A stretch of 38,431 bases of DNA, taken from NCBI GenBank assembly GCA_945833805.1, contig CAMAGG010000003.1, forward strand, positions 1-38,431. Direction: 5' to 3'. A program made the translations under genes and the position numbers. The DNA is from an uncultured Clostridia bacterium (lineage in GTDB: Bacteria > Bacillota > Clostridia > Oscillospirales > Ruminococcaceae). Below, one piece after another: positions 29,114-37,248 of this stretch. The notes beneath the pieces were generated by a model. The model saw only the letters and a list, made by a program, of their open reading frames with translations, searched no databases and was not told the DNA's origin. Every line of letters starts with the position of its first letter. Position 1 is the stretch's first letter.

Positions 29114-29996
29114 GCTTTTCGCCAACGGCGGCGTGCGTCTGGATAAGCTTATCTCAGACGGAACGGAGCTTTCCCGGAGCGCGGCAGTAAGGCTTATTGA
29201 GCAGGGAAACGTGCTGGTGAACGGCAGTCCCTGCGGGAAAAAGGACATTCCGGCGGCGGGGGCACTGATTGAGATAACGCTCCCGGAACCCCAGAGCGCG
29301 GATATTATTCCGGAGGACATTCCGTTGGAGATAGTCTATGAGGACGCAGATCTTCTGGTGGTGAACAAGCCAAAGGGCGTGGTAGTCCACCCGGCGGCGG
29401 GGCATTACTCCGGGACGCTTGTTAATGCGCTGATGTTCCACTGCGGCGAAAGCCTTTCCGGAATAAACGGCGAGATACGTCCGGGGATAGTCCACCGTAT
29501 CGACAAGGACACAAGCGGTTTGCTCATGGTGGCGAAGAACGATTTCTCCCACCTTGCGCTATCGGAGCAGATAAAGGCGCACAGCTTCACCAGAGAATAT
29601 GAAACCGTGGTCTGCGGCTCTATAAAAGAGGACGGCATGGTAAACGCTCCGATAGGGCGGCACAAGACCGACCGCAAGAAGATGTGCGTAACTGCCGAGA
29701 ATTCAAGGGAAGCGGTGACGCATTATTTCGTGCTGGAGAGGTTCGCAGGATACACTCATCTGAGAATAAGGCTTGAAACAGGGCGCACCCACCAGATAAG
29801 GGTGCACATGGCGTACCTCGGACACCCGGTAGCCGGAGATCCGGTCTACGGAAACGGAAAACCTGCGTGGCTTGAGGGGCAGTGCCTCCACGCGAAGAAG
29901 ATAGGTTTTGTCCACCCGCGCACCGGGGAATATTTGGAGTTCGACAGCGAATTGCCGGATTATTTCAGAAAATTCTTAAAAAGCATAGAGGGCTGA
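29100..29996 (+). CDS. RluA/RluD-family pseudouridine synthase
   Basis: 298 aa; S4 domain; GIVHRIDKDTSGLLMVAK; LETGRTHQIRVHMAYLGHPVAGDPVYG. Confidence 0.95.
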   Translation: MDRIELFANGGVRLDKLISDGTELSRSAAVRLIEQGNVLVNGSPCGKKDIPAAGALIEITLPEPQSADIIPEDIPLEIVYEDADLLVVNKPKGVVVHPAAGHYSGTLVNALMFHCGESLSGINGEIRPGIVHRIDKDTSGLLMVAKNDFSHLALSEQIKAHSFTREYETVVCGSIKEDGMVNAPIGRHKTDRKKMCVTAENSREAVTHYFVLERFAGYTHLRIRLETGRTHQIRVHMAYLGHPVAGDPVYGNGKPAWLEGQCLHAKKIGFVHPRTGEYLEFDSELPDYFRKFLKSIEG

Positions 29997-29999
29997 TAA

Positions 30000-30806
30000 A
30001 TGGATTTCAGCAAGGTAATACTGATGACAGACCTTGACGGAACGCTTCTCACCGACGAAAAGCGCATTCTGCCGGAGGATCTGGCTGCAATTGACCGCTT
30101 CCGTAAGGGCGGCGGTATTTTTACGATGGCGACCGGGCGGGGGTACTCAATGGCGCGCTCCGTTGCGGAGAAGCTGGAACTTGACGCTCCGGCGGTATTG
30201 TTCAACGGCGCGGCGGTGTTCGATTTCAAGCAGGATAAATTCCTGTGGCGCTGCGAGATAGGCGGGCAGGCGGTGGACATCATAAACCGCATTGCGGAGC
30301 GCTTCCCGGACGTTGGTGTGGAGGTCTTGCAGGAGCACACCGTGTTCGTACCGTTCCTGAACGAAACAGAGCAGTGGCACCTTGATTTAGAGAGCGTTCA
30401 CCCGGACAAGCGACAGCTGGAGGATATTCCAGCAGGGGGCTGGTTGAAGGTGCTGTTCGCCTATCCTCCGGAAAAACTGGACGGACTGGAGAGATTCGTG
30501 CGGGAATGTCCGGAATTGCAGGGAGTACAGTGGGTGCGTTCCGCACCGATGTTCTTCGAATGTCTGCCGAAAGGTATCGACAAGTCCGCAGGCTTTCGGG
30601 AGTTGATACGCATTGTCGGCGCACAGGACAGATTCACCGTGGCGGCGGGGGACTTCATGAACGACCTCGCCATGATAAAGCAGGCAGACCTCGGCGCGGC
30701 GGTAGCTTCCGCGCAGCCGGAGGTCAAGGCGGGCGCAGACATAGTTCTGTGCGACAATAATTCCGGAGCAATGGCTCAGCTTATCGACTATATTGAAAGG
30801 TTGTGA
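30000..30806 (+). CDS. Cof-type HAD-IIB family hydrolase
   Basis: 268 aa; MTDLDGTLLTDEKRILPEDLAAI; TMATGRGYSMA; AAGDFMNDLAMIKQADLGAAVASA. Confidence 0.93.
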   Translation: MDFSKVILMTDLDGTLLTDEKRILPEDLAAIDRFRKGGGIFTMATGRGYSMARSVAEKLELDAPAVLFNGAAVFDFKQDKFLWRCEIGGQAVDIINRIAERFPDVGVEVLQEHTVFVPFLNETEQWHLDLESVHPDKRQLEDIPAGGWLKVLFAYPPEKLDGLERFVRECPELQGVQWVRSAPMFFECLPKGIDKSAGFRELIRIVGAQDRFTVAAGDFMNDLAMIKQADLGAAVASAQPEVKAGADIVLCDNNSGAMAQLIDYIERL

Positions 30807-30811
30807 AAACT

Positions 30812-30946
30812 ATGCAGATGATGGTTTTTGTTCAAAGCGATTTGGATATGGACGAGCTTAACACGATGTTTGAGGATGGCTGGCGGCTGGTCAGCATGGT
30901 TGCGGCTGCCGGGGGCGGCGTTTATGCTGTGATTGAAAAGAACTGA
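30812..30946 (+). CDS. 44-aa small protein, DUF4177-like, absent from the ORF track
   Basis: MQMMVFVQSDLDMDELNTMFEDGWRLVSMVAAAGGGVYAVIEKN; AAAGG upstream; starts 5 nt after the HAD stop. Confidence 0.6.
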   Translation: MQMMVFVQSDLDMDELNTMFEDGWRLVSMVAAAGGGVYAVIEKN

Positions 30947-30984
30947 TAAAGCAGCGCGACCTTGATGATTCGGGAGGATCCATA

Positions 30985-31068
30985 ATGAAAAAGGCTGTCC
31001 GCGGGCTGAAAATCACAGGCATTGTGCTGCTGTGCCTGCCGTTTGTGGACAGTATTGTGGAGCATTAA
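30985..31068 (+). CDS. possible 27-aa hydrophobic peptide, absent from the ORF track
   Basis: GGGAGG at 30972-30977; MKKAVRGLKITGIVLLCLPFVDSIVEH. Confidence 0.4.
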   Translation: MKKAVRGLKITGIVLLCLPFVDSIVEH

Positions 31069-31189
31069 GCAATACAGGGGATATCAGCAATGATCCCAAT
31101 GATCTTGAGAACAAGTAAGTTTATTCAGCGGAAAACCGCTTGATATATAGCTAAAAGGGCGAAAGCCCATAAAATCACAGGAGGTCTAT

Positions 31190-32035
31190 ATGGACGCATT
31201 ACTGAAAAAGCAGCTTGAGATCGCTGCAACAAAGGTCAGAATGGGCGTGATCGAGGGTGTTCACAGCGCTAAGGCTGGTCACCCCGGAGGATCGCTCTCC
31301 GTTGCTGACACACTGACTTACCTTTATATGCACCGCATGAATGTTGACCCGAAAAATCCGGATATGCCCGACAGGGACAGACTGGTGCTTTCAAAGGGTC
31401 ATACCGCTCCGGCGCTGTATGCAGTGCTTGCTGAGAGAGGATTTTTCCCTGCTGAGGAGCTTAAGACCCTGCGTAAGATCGGATCAAGACTTCAGGGACA
31501 CCCCTCCATGGGCAAGCTTCCCGGAATCGACATGAGCACCGGCTCTCTCGGACAGGGTATTTCCACTGCCTGCGGAATGGCGCTTTCCGGCAAGATCTCC
31601 AACGAGATCTACAAGGTTTACGCAGTTCTCGGCGACGGCGAGATCGAAGAGGGACAGGTATGGGAGGCTGCAATGTTCGCGGCTCACTATAAGCTGGACA
31701 ATCTGGTCGCAGTAGTTGATAACAACGGGCTTCAGATCGACGGCAGGATCGACGAGGTAATGTCCCCCTATCCCATTGATGAGAAGTTCAAGGCGTTCGG
31801 CTGGCACGTCATCAACGTTGACGACGCTCACGACTTTGACAAGCTGGAAAAGGCTTTCAATGAGGCTGAAACCGTGCTCAACCAGCCCACAGTTATTATT
31901 CAGAAGTCAGTCAAGGGCAAGGGCGTTTCCTATATGGAAAATCAGGTCGGCTGGCACGGCAAGGCTCCCAACGACGAGGAATACGCAGTTGCGATAAAGG
32001 AACTCAGCGACCACCTCGCAGAGCTTGAGAAGTAA
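31190..32035 (+). CDS. transketolase, N-terminal (TPP-binding) subunit
   Basis: 281 aa; GHPGGSLSVADTLTYLY; DRLVLSKGHTAPALYAVLAERGFF; GDGEIEEGQVWEAAMFA. Confidence 0.96.
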   Translation: MDALLKKQLEIAATKVRMGVIEGVHSAKAGHPGGSLSVADTLTYLYMHRMNVDPKNPDMPDRDRLVLSKGHTAPALYAVLAERGFFPAEELKTLRKIGSRLQGHPSMGKLPGIDMSTGSLGQGISTACGMALSGKISNEIYKVYAVLGDGEIEEGQVWEAAMFAAHYKLDNLVAVVDNNGLQIDGRIDEVMSPYPIDEKFKAFGWHVINVDDAHDFDKLEKAFNEAETVLNQPTVIIQKSVKGKGVSYMENQVGWHGKAPNDEEYAVAIKELSDHLAELEK

Positions 32036-32061
32036 TAAACATCGAAAGGAACATTTCAGAT

Positions 32062-32997
32062 ATGGAAAAGAAAGCAACCCGTGACAGCTACGGCGAAGCG
32101 CTTGTAATGCTCGCCGAAAAGCGCCCCGACCTTGTAGTGCTGGACGCAGACCTTGCGGCGGCTACCAAGACCGGAACCTTTAAAAAGGCATATCCTGACA
32201 AATTCTTTGACTGCGGTATCGCAGAAGCTAATATGATGGGCGTTGCGGCAGGTATCGCAAGCACCGGAAAGCTCGTATTTGCAAGCTCCTTTGCAATGTT
32301 CGCGTCCGGCAGAGCGTTTGAGATCGTCCGCAACAGCATAGGCTACCCCCACCTCAACGTAAAGATCGGAGCTACCCACGCAGGTATTTCCGTAGGCGAG
32401 GACGGAGCCTCCCACCAGTGCAACGAGGATATCGCGCTGATGAGAGCTATTCCCGGAATGACCGTCATCAATCCGGCTGATGATGTCGAGGCAAAGGCGG
32501 CGGTTCTTGCAATGGCTGATTATGTAGGCCCGACCTACATGAGATTTGGAAGACTGGCAGTTCCGATCTTCAACGACCCGTCAACCTACAAGTTTGAGGT
32601 AGGCAAGGGAATTCAGATAAAGGACGGCAAGGACGTTACCATTATTGCCACCGGTCTTATGGTAGCTGAGGCGATCGAGGCAGGCAAGGCTCTTGCGGAG
32701 CAGGGAATTGACGCCCGTATAATCAATATCCACACAATCAAGCCCATTGACCGCGAGATCATTGTCAAGGCGGCAAAAGAAACCGGAAAGATCATCACCG
32801 TTGAGGAGCACAGCATTATCGGCGGTCTTGGCTCTGCGGTGGCTGATGTAGTTACTGAGGAATGCCCCGTTCCGGTAATCAAGATCGGCGTAAAGGACGT
32901 GTTCGGTCACTCCGGTCCTGCGGTAGACCTGCTCAAGGAGTTCGGTCTTTGCGCGGAGAATATCGTGGCGGTAACTAAGGCGGCACTCGGCAAGTAA
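32062..32997 (+). CDS. transketolase, C-terminal (pyrimidine-binding) subunit
   Basis: 311 aa; RDSYGEALVMLAEKRPDLVVLDADLAAATKT; FFDCGIAEANMMGVAAGIA; VEEHSIIGGLGSAV. Confidence 0.96.
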   Translation: MEKKATRDSYGEALVMLAEKRPDLVVLDADLAAATKTGTFKKAYPDKFFDCGIAEANMMGVAAGIASTGKLVFASSFAMFASGRAFEIVRNSIGYPHLNVKIGATHAGISVGEDGASHQCNEDIALMRAIPGMTVINPADDVEAKAAVLAMADYVGPTYMRFGRLAVPIFNDPSTYKFEVGKGIQIKDGKDVTIIATGLMVAEAIEAGKALAEQGIDARIINIHTIKPIDREIIVKAAKETGKIITVEEHSIIGGLGSAVADVVTEECPVPVIKIGVKDVFGHSGPAVDLLKEFGLCAENIVAVTKAALGK

Positions 32998-33012
32998 TTT
33001 TTGTTGAGAATT

Positions 33013-33045
33013 TCGGGCTGATTTTCGGGTCAGCCCGACTTTTTT
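33013..33045 (+). terminator. intrinsic terminator downstream of the transketolase genes
   Basis: 9-bp stem tcgggctga / tcagcccga, 8-nt loop, then cTTTTTT. Confidence 0.9.
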
Positions 33046-33054
33046 ATGTCTCAA

Positions 33055-33086
33055 TGTAACCTTTTATGAACTCAGCCTGTTATATT
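33055..33086 (+). promoter_or_regulatory. candidate ECF-type promoter upstream of the membrane regulator
   Basis: TGTAACC (-35-like, with an AAC core) and GTTATATT (-10-like) about 18 bp downstream; no TTGACA-like -35 at SigA spacing. Confidence 0.35.
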
Positions 33087-33126
33087 AGTTGAAAGATAAC
33101 AGGACTGTGCAGAAAGGAATGTAATT

Positions 33127-34908
33127 ATGAATTCACAGATATGGAAAACCATACTTGACGACCTTGGCGAGGATATAGTGAACTCCGCGGCGGAGCGGTT
33201 CGGAAAGGAGGAATTCTCCGGCGATGACCCGGCGAACTACCCGGCTGACAGAAGCCCCGTTGAATACCGTTTCACGGAGAAAAAAATCTCGAAACGCATA
33301 GGTCTAGCTATCGGGATAGGATCTGCGGCGGTGGTCGCTTTAGGTGTCGGAATAGCGGCTTATGTCAGGACAACGACCCTAGATGATATAGTACTCCCTA
33401 ATTCCGGGGCAGTCAGCAGCGATCCGTCAGCAACCATATCCTCTACATACGACAGCCAAGTGGAATACATTGAATCTAATGACGAGCCGAGCGTAGAAGA
33501 AATTATTGAGTTGAAATACGATGGATTTGACCTTGAACTGTTTGAGGAGTATTTCTATGGCTCGTGGGTAGACGACGGCGGCTGGTCAATGCAGCTCGGC
33601 TATTCGCCGAATGAGTTTTTCGGTTACAGCTCTGGGAGAATAGTTGCAGGAATGGTCAGGGATTTCATGGGCTGTTATATGATTCAGCAAACAAACGATG
33701 GCTATGATATGCTGTTTGTGCCGCAGTCCGAACAGGATAAGCTGTATTATTTCTATAACGTTACGCTGACGGACGATGGTGGATTGCCAGAGGATTTCTG
33801 GACGTCAGATCATGAATACACCGCAATTTACACCCGCGGGGAAGCTGTGTCCGAGGGGAATTCGCTGGGCTATTTCGGAGTTGAAAAGCTAGCCTATGAA
33901 ATGGGCGTAACTTCGGATTGGCTGCTTACGCAGGACATTCAGTTCGAGGGCGGCGAAGCGGAACTATGGACAAGAAGCGGAGCGGAATTCCCGGACTGGG
34001 AAAACATTATCCTGCTCGACCAGAGCGATAACAGCGTGACATTGTGTATGGCTTATGTTTCGGCGGATAATACCGATGACAGGAAGTACTTTGATGTCAC
34101 ATTCGAGCGGGATAACAGCGGCTCTTGGGAAATGACAACGGTTCAGTCGGGAAAGCTTTATTTCGGTGATGCTGAGCTTTACAGCGGGCTTACCAAAGAG
34201 GGCTTTCAGCTTTTCAAGCAGCATTTCTCCGACTGGTGGTACAGCGAAACCGATGAGTACCCGTCAATTGTCCTGATTTATAAAGATGATGTCTTTACAC
34301 CGACTGAACCCTGCTCCGGAATAGCAGAAGCCGCGGGCGGCTGGGCTATGCGTCAGGAATCTGACGAGGGAAGAATATACTATATTCCGGAAAATGACGC
34401 TCAGCATATGTATCTATACATTCCGGACGAAAATGGTTTTGCCAAGCGTGATGAATATGCGGCAGTATACGAACGCTCCGGCGGCGCTATGGGCTATGCC
34501 GGCAGCGTTCGGGTTTCGTGGCTGGGTCTGGAGCGCTATAAATTCATGCACGACTACAACCCGGACGGCGACAGCCTTGCTTCGGCGATAGAGCGGGCGC
34601 TCACGCAGGATATAGAAATAGGCGGTTCTGCTGCAAACTATACCGCCGACATGGAGGGCTGGGACGGCTATCGTATCTCTGAGCAGTCCGAAAGCCTTGT
34701 GCTGTTCTCCTATCAGCTTTTTAACGCTATTGGAGAAAGCTGCTGGGTAACTCAGGAGCTTGTGAAGAATGGCGCAGACTGGACTCTGGGCGAGATCACC
34801 GAGCGCGAACTCACCAACGATGACATTGTGCGGGAAGAGGGCTTTGTGCCGATAACATGGTCTGATGATTTCCCGTTAGAAAGCGAGGTCGAAGTTGATG
34901 GAAGATAA
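33127..34908 (+). CDS. single-pass membrane protein with large ectodomain; putative anti-sigma/sigma regulator
   Basis: 593 aa; about 56-aa N-terminal cytoplasmic region, TM IGLAIGIGSAAVVALGVGIAAYV, about 500-aa ectodomain; overlaps the sigma gene by about 10 nt. Confidence 0.65.
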   Translation: MNSQIWKTILDDLGEDIVNSAAERFGKEEFSGDDPANYPADRSPVEYRFTEKKISKRIGLAIGIGSAAVVALGVGIAAYVRTTTLDDIVLPNSGAVSSDPSATISSTYDSQVEYIESNDEPSVEEIIELKYDGFDLELFEEYFYGSWVDDGGWSMQLGYSPNEFFGYSSGRIVAGMVRDFMGCYMIQQTNDGYDMLFVPQSEQDKLYYFYNVTLTDDGGLPEDFWTSDHEYTAIYTRGEAVSEGNSLGYFGVEKLAYEMGVTSDWLLTQDIQFEGGEAELWTRSGAEFPDWENIILLDQSDNSVTLCMAYVSADNTDDRKYFDVTFERDNSGSWEMTTVQSGKLYFGDAELYSGLTKEGFQLFKQHFSDWWYSETDEYPSIVLIYKDDVFTPTEPCSGIAEAAGGWAMRQESDEGRIYYIPENDAQHMYLYIPDENGFAKRDEYAAVYERSGGAMGYAGSVRVSWLGLERYKFMHDYNPDGDSLASAIERALTQDIEIGGSAANYTADMEGWDGYRISEQSESLVLFSYQLFNAIGESCWVTQELVKNGADWTLGEITERELTNDDIVREEGFVPITWSDDFPLESEVEVDGR

Positions 34909-35446
34909 CCAGATAATCGAGTTGTACTTCCAGCGTGACGAGCAGGCTATCGCAGAAACCCAGAGCAAATACGGCAGGCTGTGCGGGAAGATAGCCGGGG
35001 GAATTCTCACCCGCCCTGAGGACGCAGAGGAAGCGGTGAGCAGCAGTTACATAAAGCTGTGGAATGCGATACCGCCGAAGCGCCCGACTTCGCTGTGCGG
35101 CTATCTGTGCGCAATAGTCCGGAACACGGCGCTGAACCTGTACGACAACCTGCGGCGGCGTTCCTGCGAGGAGCTTTACGGAGAGCTTGCGGAGGTTATT
35201 CCAGACAGTGTGAGCGTTGACCAGCAGCTTGACAGCCGGGAGATATCCGACAGCCTTAACCGTTTCCTGCGGGGCTGCAATAAGAAGAGCCGGGATATTT
35301 TCACCGGGCGGTATTACTTCAATATGTCAGTGAGGGATATCGCCGAGGGCATGGGAATGACCGAAACTGCGGTAAAGACACGGCTTTCCCGCACCCGCGC
35401 CGAGCTGAAAAAATATCTCGTCAGCAGCGGGGTCTTTACAGATTAA
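34898..35446 (+). CDS. ECF-type sigma-70 family RNA polymerase sigma factor
   Basis: 183 aa by track (TTG 34895; ATG 34898 equally possible); region 2 RPEDAEEAVSSSYIKLWNAIP, region 4 FNMSVRDIAEGMGMTETAVKTRLSRTRAELKKYL. Confidence 0.9.
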   Translation: MEDNQIIELYFQRDEQAIAETQSKYGRLCGKIAGGILTRPEDAEEAVSSSYIKLWNAIPPKRPTSLCGYLCAIVRNTALNLYDNLRRRSCEELYGELAEVIPDSVSVDQQLDSREISDSLNRFLRGCNKKSRDIFTGRYYFNMSVRDIAEGMGMTETAVKTRLSRTRAELKKYLVSSGVFTD

Positions 35447-35451
35447 TTTAT

Positions 35452-35485
35452 TAGCTCCTGTGTTTTGCGCAGGAGCTATTATTTT
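35452..35485 (+). terminator. intrinsic terminator downstream of the sigma gene
   Basis: 9-bp stem tagctcctg / caggagcta followed by ttatttt. Confidence 0.8.
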
Positions 35486-35507
35486 GGCAAATTAGCTAAA
35501 AAACCGA

Positions 35508-35536
35508 TTGACAAAGCAACTGAAAAGAGGTATAAT
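35508..35536 (+). promoter_or_regulatory. SigA-type promoter for galE
   Basis: TTGACA (35508-35513), 17 bp, TATAAT (35531-35536): full consensus. Confidence 0.9.
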
Positions 35537-35605
35537 AATAATGTATTTTCAGTCCGTGGATATTAAACGGGCGGACTGTACATAATTATTTCGGAGGGTC
35601 AGGAT

Positions 35606-36616
35606 ATGGCTATTCTTGTAACAGGAGGAGCAGGTTTTATCGGCTCCCACACCTGCGTTGAGCTTCTCAATGCCGGTGAAGATATCGTTGTCATGGACAA
35701 CTTCTACAACTCAAATCCCCGCGCTCTTGACGGTATCAGAAAAATCACCGGCAAGGACTTTAAATTTTATGAAGCAGATATGCTGGATATCTCTGCCGTG
35801 GACAGAATTTTTGCGGAAAACGATATCGAGCAGGTCATTCATTTCGCAGGCTACAAGTGCGTTCCTGAGAGCGTTAAGAAGCCGCTGATGTATTATTCCA
35901 ACAATCTCCGCGGCACTTTCAATATTCTGGAAACCATGAAGAAATACGGCTGCACGAAGTTTGTGTTCAGCTCCTCCGCAACGGTTTACGGGATTCCCGC
36001 GAGCGTTCCGGTAAGGGAGGATTTCCCGCTGTCCGCGATAAATCCCTACGGCAGCACCAAGCTCATTATTGAGAATCTCTGCCGTGAAATGTCCGCCGCA
36101 GACCCGGCATGGACGATGATCCTGCTGCGGTACTTCAACCCGGTAGGCGCGCATGAGAGCGGTCTTATCGGCGAAGACCCCAACGGTATCCCGAACAACC
36201 TTATGCCGATAGTCCTTGACAAGGCGACTGGAAAGCGCGATGTGCTGAGCGTTGCGGGCAATGATTATCCTACCCCGGACGGCACCTGCGTCCGCGACTA
36301 CATACACGTTGTTGACCTTGCAAAGGGGCATGTTGCGGCGGTGAAAAAGGCGAGAACAATTACCGGTGCGCCGGCTTACAACCTCGGTACGGGCAAGGGC
36401 TACTCCGTTCTGGAAATACTTGACACATTCCAGAGGGTGAACGACATCGACCTCGGCTACACCATCGGCGAAAGACGTCCCGGCGACGCCGCTGCGACCT
36501 ATTCCGATCCCTCTCTCGCTGAAAAGGAGCTTGGCTGGAAAGCGGAAAAGACCCTTGATGAAATGTGCCGCGATGCATGGCATTTCAGAAAGCTCCGTGA
36601 GGAAGAGAATAAGTGA
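35606..36616 (+). CDS. galE: UDP-glucose 4-epimerase
   Basis: 336 aa; MAILVTGGAGFIGSHTCVELLNAG; NPYGSTKLIIENL (YxxxK); DGTCVRDYIHVVDLAKGH. Confidence 0.97.
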   Translation: MAILVTGGAGFIGSHTCVELLNAGEDIVVMDNFYNSNPRALDGIRKITGKDFKFYEADMLDISAVDRIFAENDIEQVIHFAGYKCVPESVKKPLMYYSNNLRGTFNILETMKKYGCTKFVFSSSATVYGIPASVPVREDFPLSAINPYGSTKLIIENLCREMSAADPAWTMILLRYFNPVGAHESGLIGEDPNGIPNNLMPIVLDKATGKRDVLSVAGNDYPTPDGTCVRDYIHVVDLAKGHVAAVKKARTITGAPAYNLGTGKGYSVLEILDTFQRVNDIDLGYTIGERRPGDAAATYSDPSLAEKELGWKAEKTLDEMCRDAWHFRKLREEENK

Positions 36617-36659
36617 TATGAAAAAAACGCATTTTTCTGAAAAAATCGCAAAAAACCTA

Positions 36660-36688
36660 TTTACAAAGCAGAAAAAATGTGATATAAT
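36660..36688 (+). promoter_or_regulatory. SigA-type promoter for rpsO
   Basis: TTTACA (36660-36665), 17 bp, TATAAT (36683-36688). Confidence 0.85.
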
Positions 36689-36694
36689 ATCCAT

Positions 36695-36806
36695 GTTGTG
36701 CATAAGCACGACCATACCGGCTCCGTGGACTGCGGATTCTGCTCCGACCGGAGAAACACCATGTCCCTTTACTGCGAAACCGGAATAAATTCAACGAGGT
36801 GTTACT
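36695..36806 (+). promoter_or_regulatory. structured rpsO mRNA leader, candidate S15 autoregulatory element
   Basis: About 110-nt leader with hairpins gttgtgc-ataa-gcacgac, tccg...cgga and ctcc-gacc-ggag. Confidence 0.45.
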
Positions 36807-37073
36807 ATGTTAAGAAAAGAAGAAAAGACAGCCGTTATCGAGGCTAACCGTCTGCATGACCATGACACAGGTTCTCCTGAGGTTCAGATCGCTATTCTCA
36901 CACAGAGAATCAACGAGCTGACCGAACACATCAAGGTTCATCAGAAGGATCACCACTCCCGTCGTGGCCTTCTGAAGATGGTAGGTCACAGAAGAAACCT
37001 TCTGAACTACCTCCAGAAGAAGGATATCGAACGCTATCGTGCGATCATTGCTAAGTTGGGTATCCGTAAGTAA
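36807..37073 (+). CDS. rpsO: 30S ribosomal protein S15
   Basis: 88 aa; [53 protein letters not shown]. Confidence 0.98.
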   Translation: MLRKEEKTAVIEANRLHDHDTGSPEVQIAILTQRINELTEHIKVHQKDHHSRRGLLKMVGHRRNLLNYLQKKDIERYRAIIAKLGIRK

Positions 37074-37082
37074 TCTTTGGAG

Positions 37083-37124
37083 AAAAGGGCAGCGCTGCGC
37101 ACAAAACAGTTCTGCCCTTTTAAT
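37083..37124 (+). terminator. intrinsic terminator downstream of rpsO
   Basis: aaaagggcag (37083-37092) / ctgccctttt (37112-37121), then taat. Confidence 0.75.
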
Positions 37125-37138
37125 CTAAGGCTTTGATC

Positions 37139-37215
37139 AAAGGCACAGATTTTGGCATTTAAACTGAGTATCCGGGCAGCCGGATATTGACTTTAATTGC
37201 TGATACTGTGCCTTT
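37139..37215 (+). promoter_or_regulatory. long imperfect hairpin in the pnp 5' leader
   Basis: aaaggcacag (37139-37148) pairs with ctgtgccttt (37206-37215); apical hairpin atccgg-gcag-ccggat (37170-37185); intermediate gca.ttaaa / tttaa.tgc pairing. Confidence 0.6.
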
Positions 37216-37248
37216 AGAAAATGTATTAAATGAAAGGAAATAAAGGCG

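Noticed and set aside
35711-36715. 334-aa minus-strand ORF
   Set aside because: Fully antisense to galE, which has clear family motifs; the antisense translation shows no recognisable domain and is best explained by codon bias
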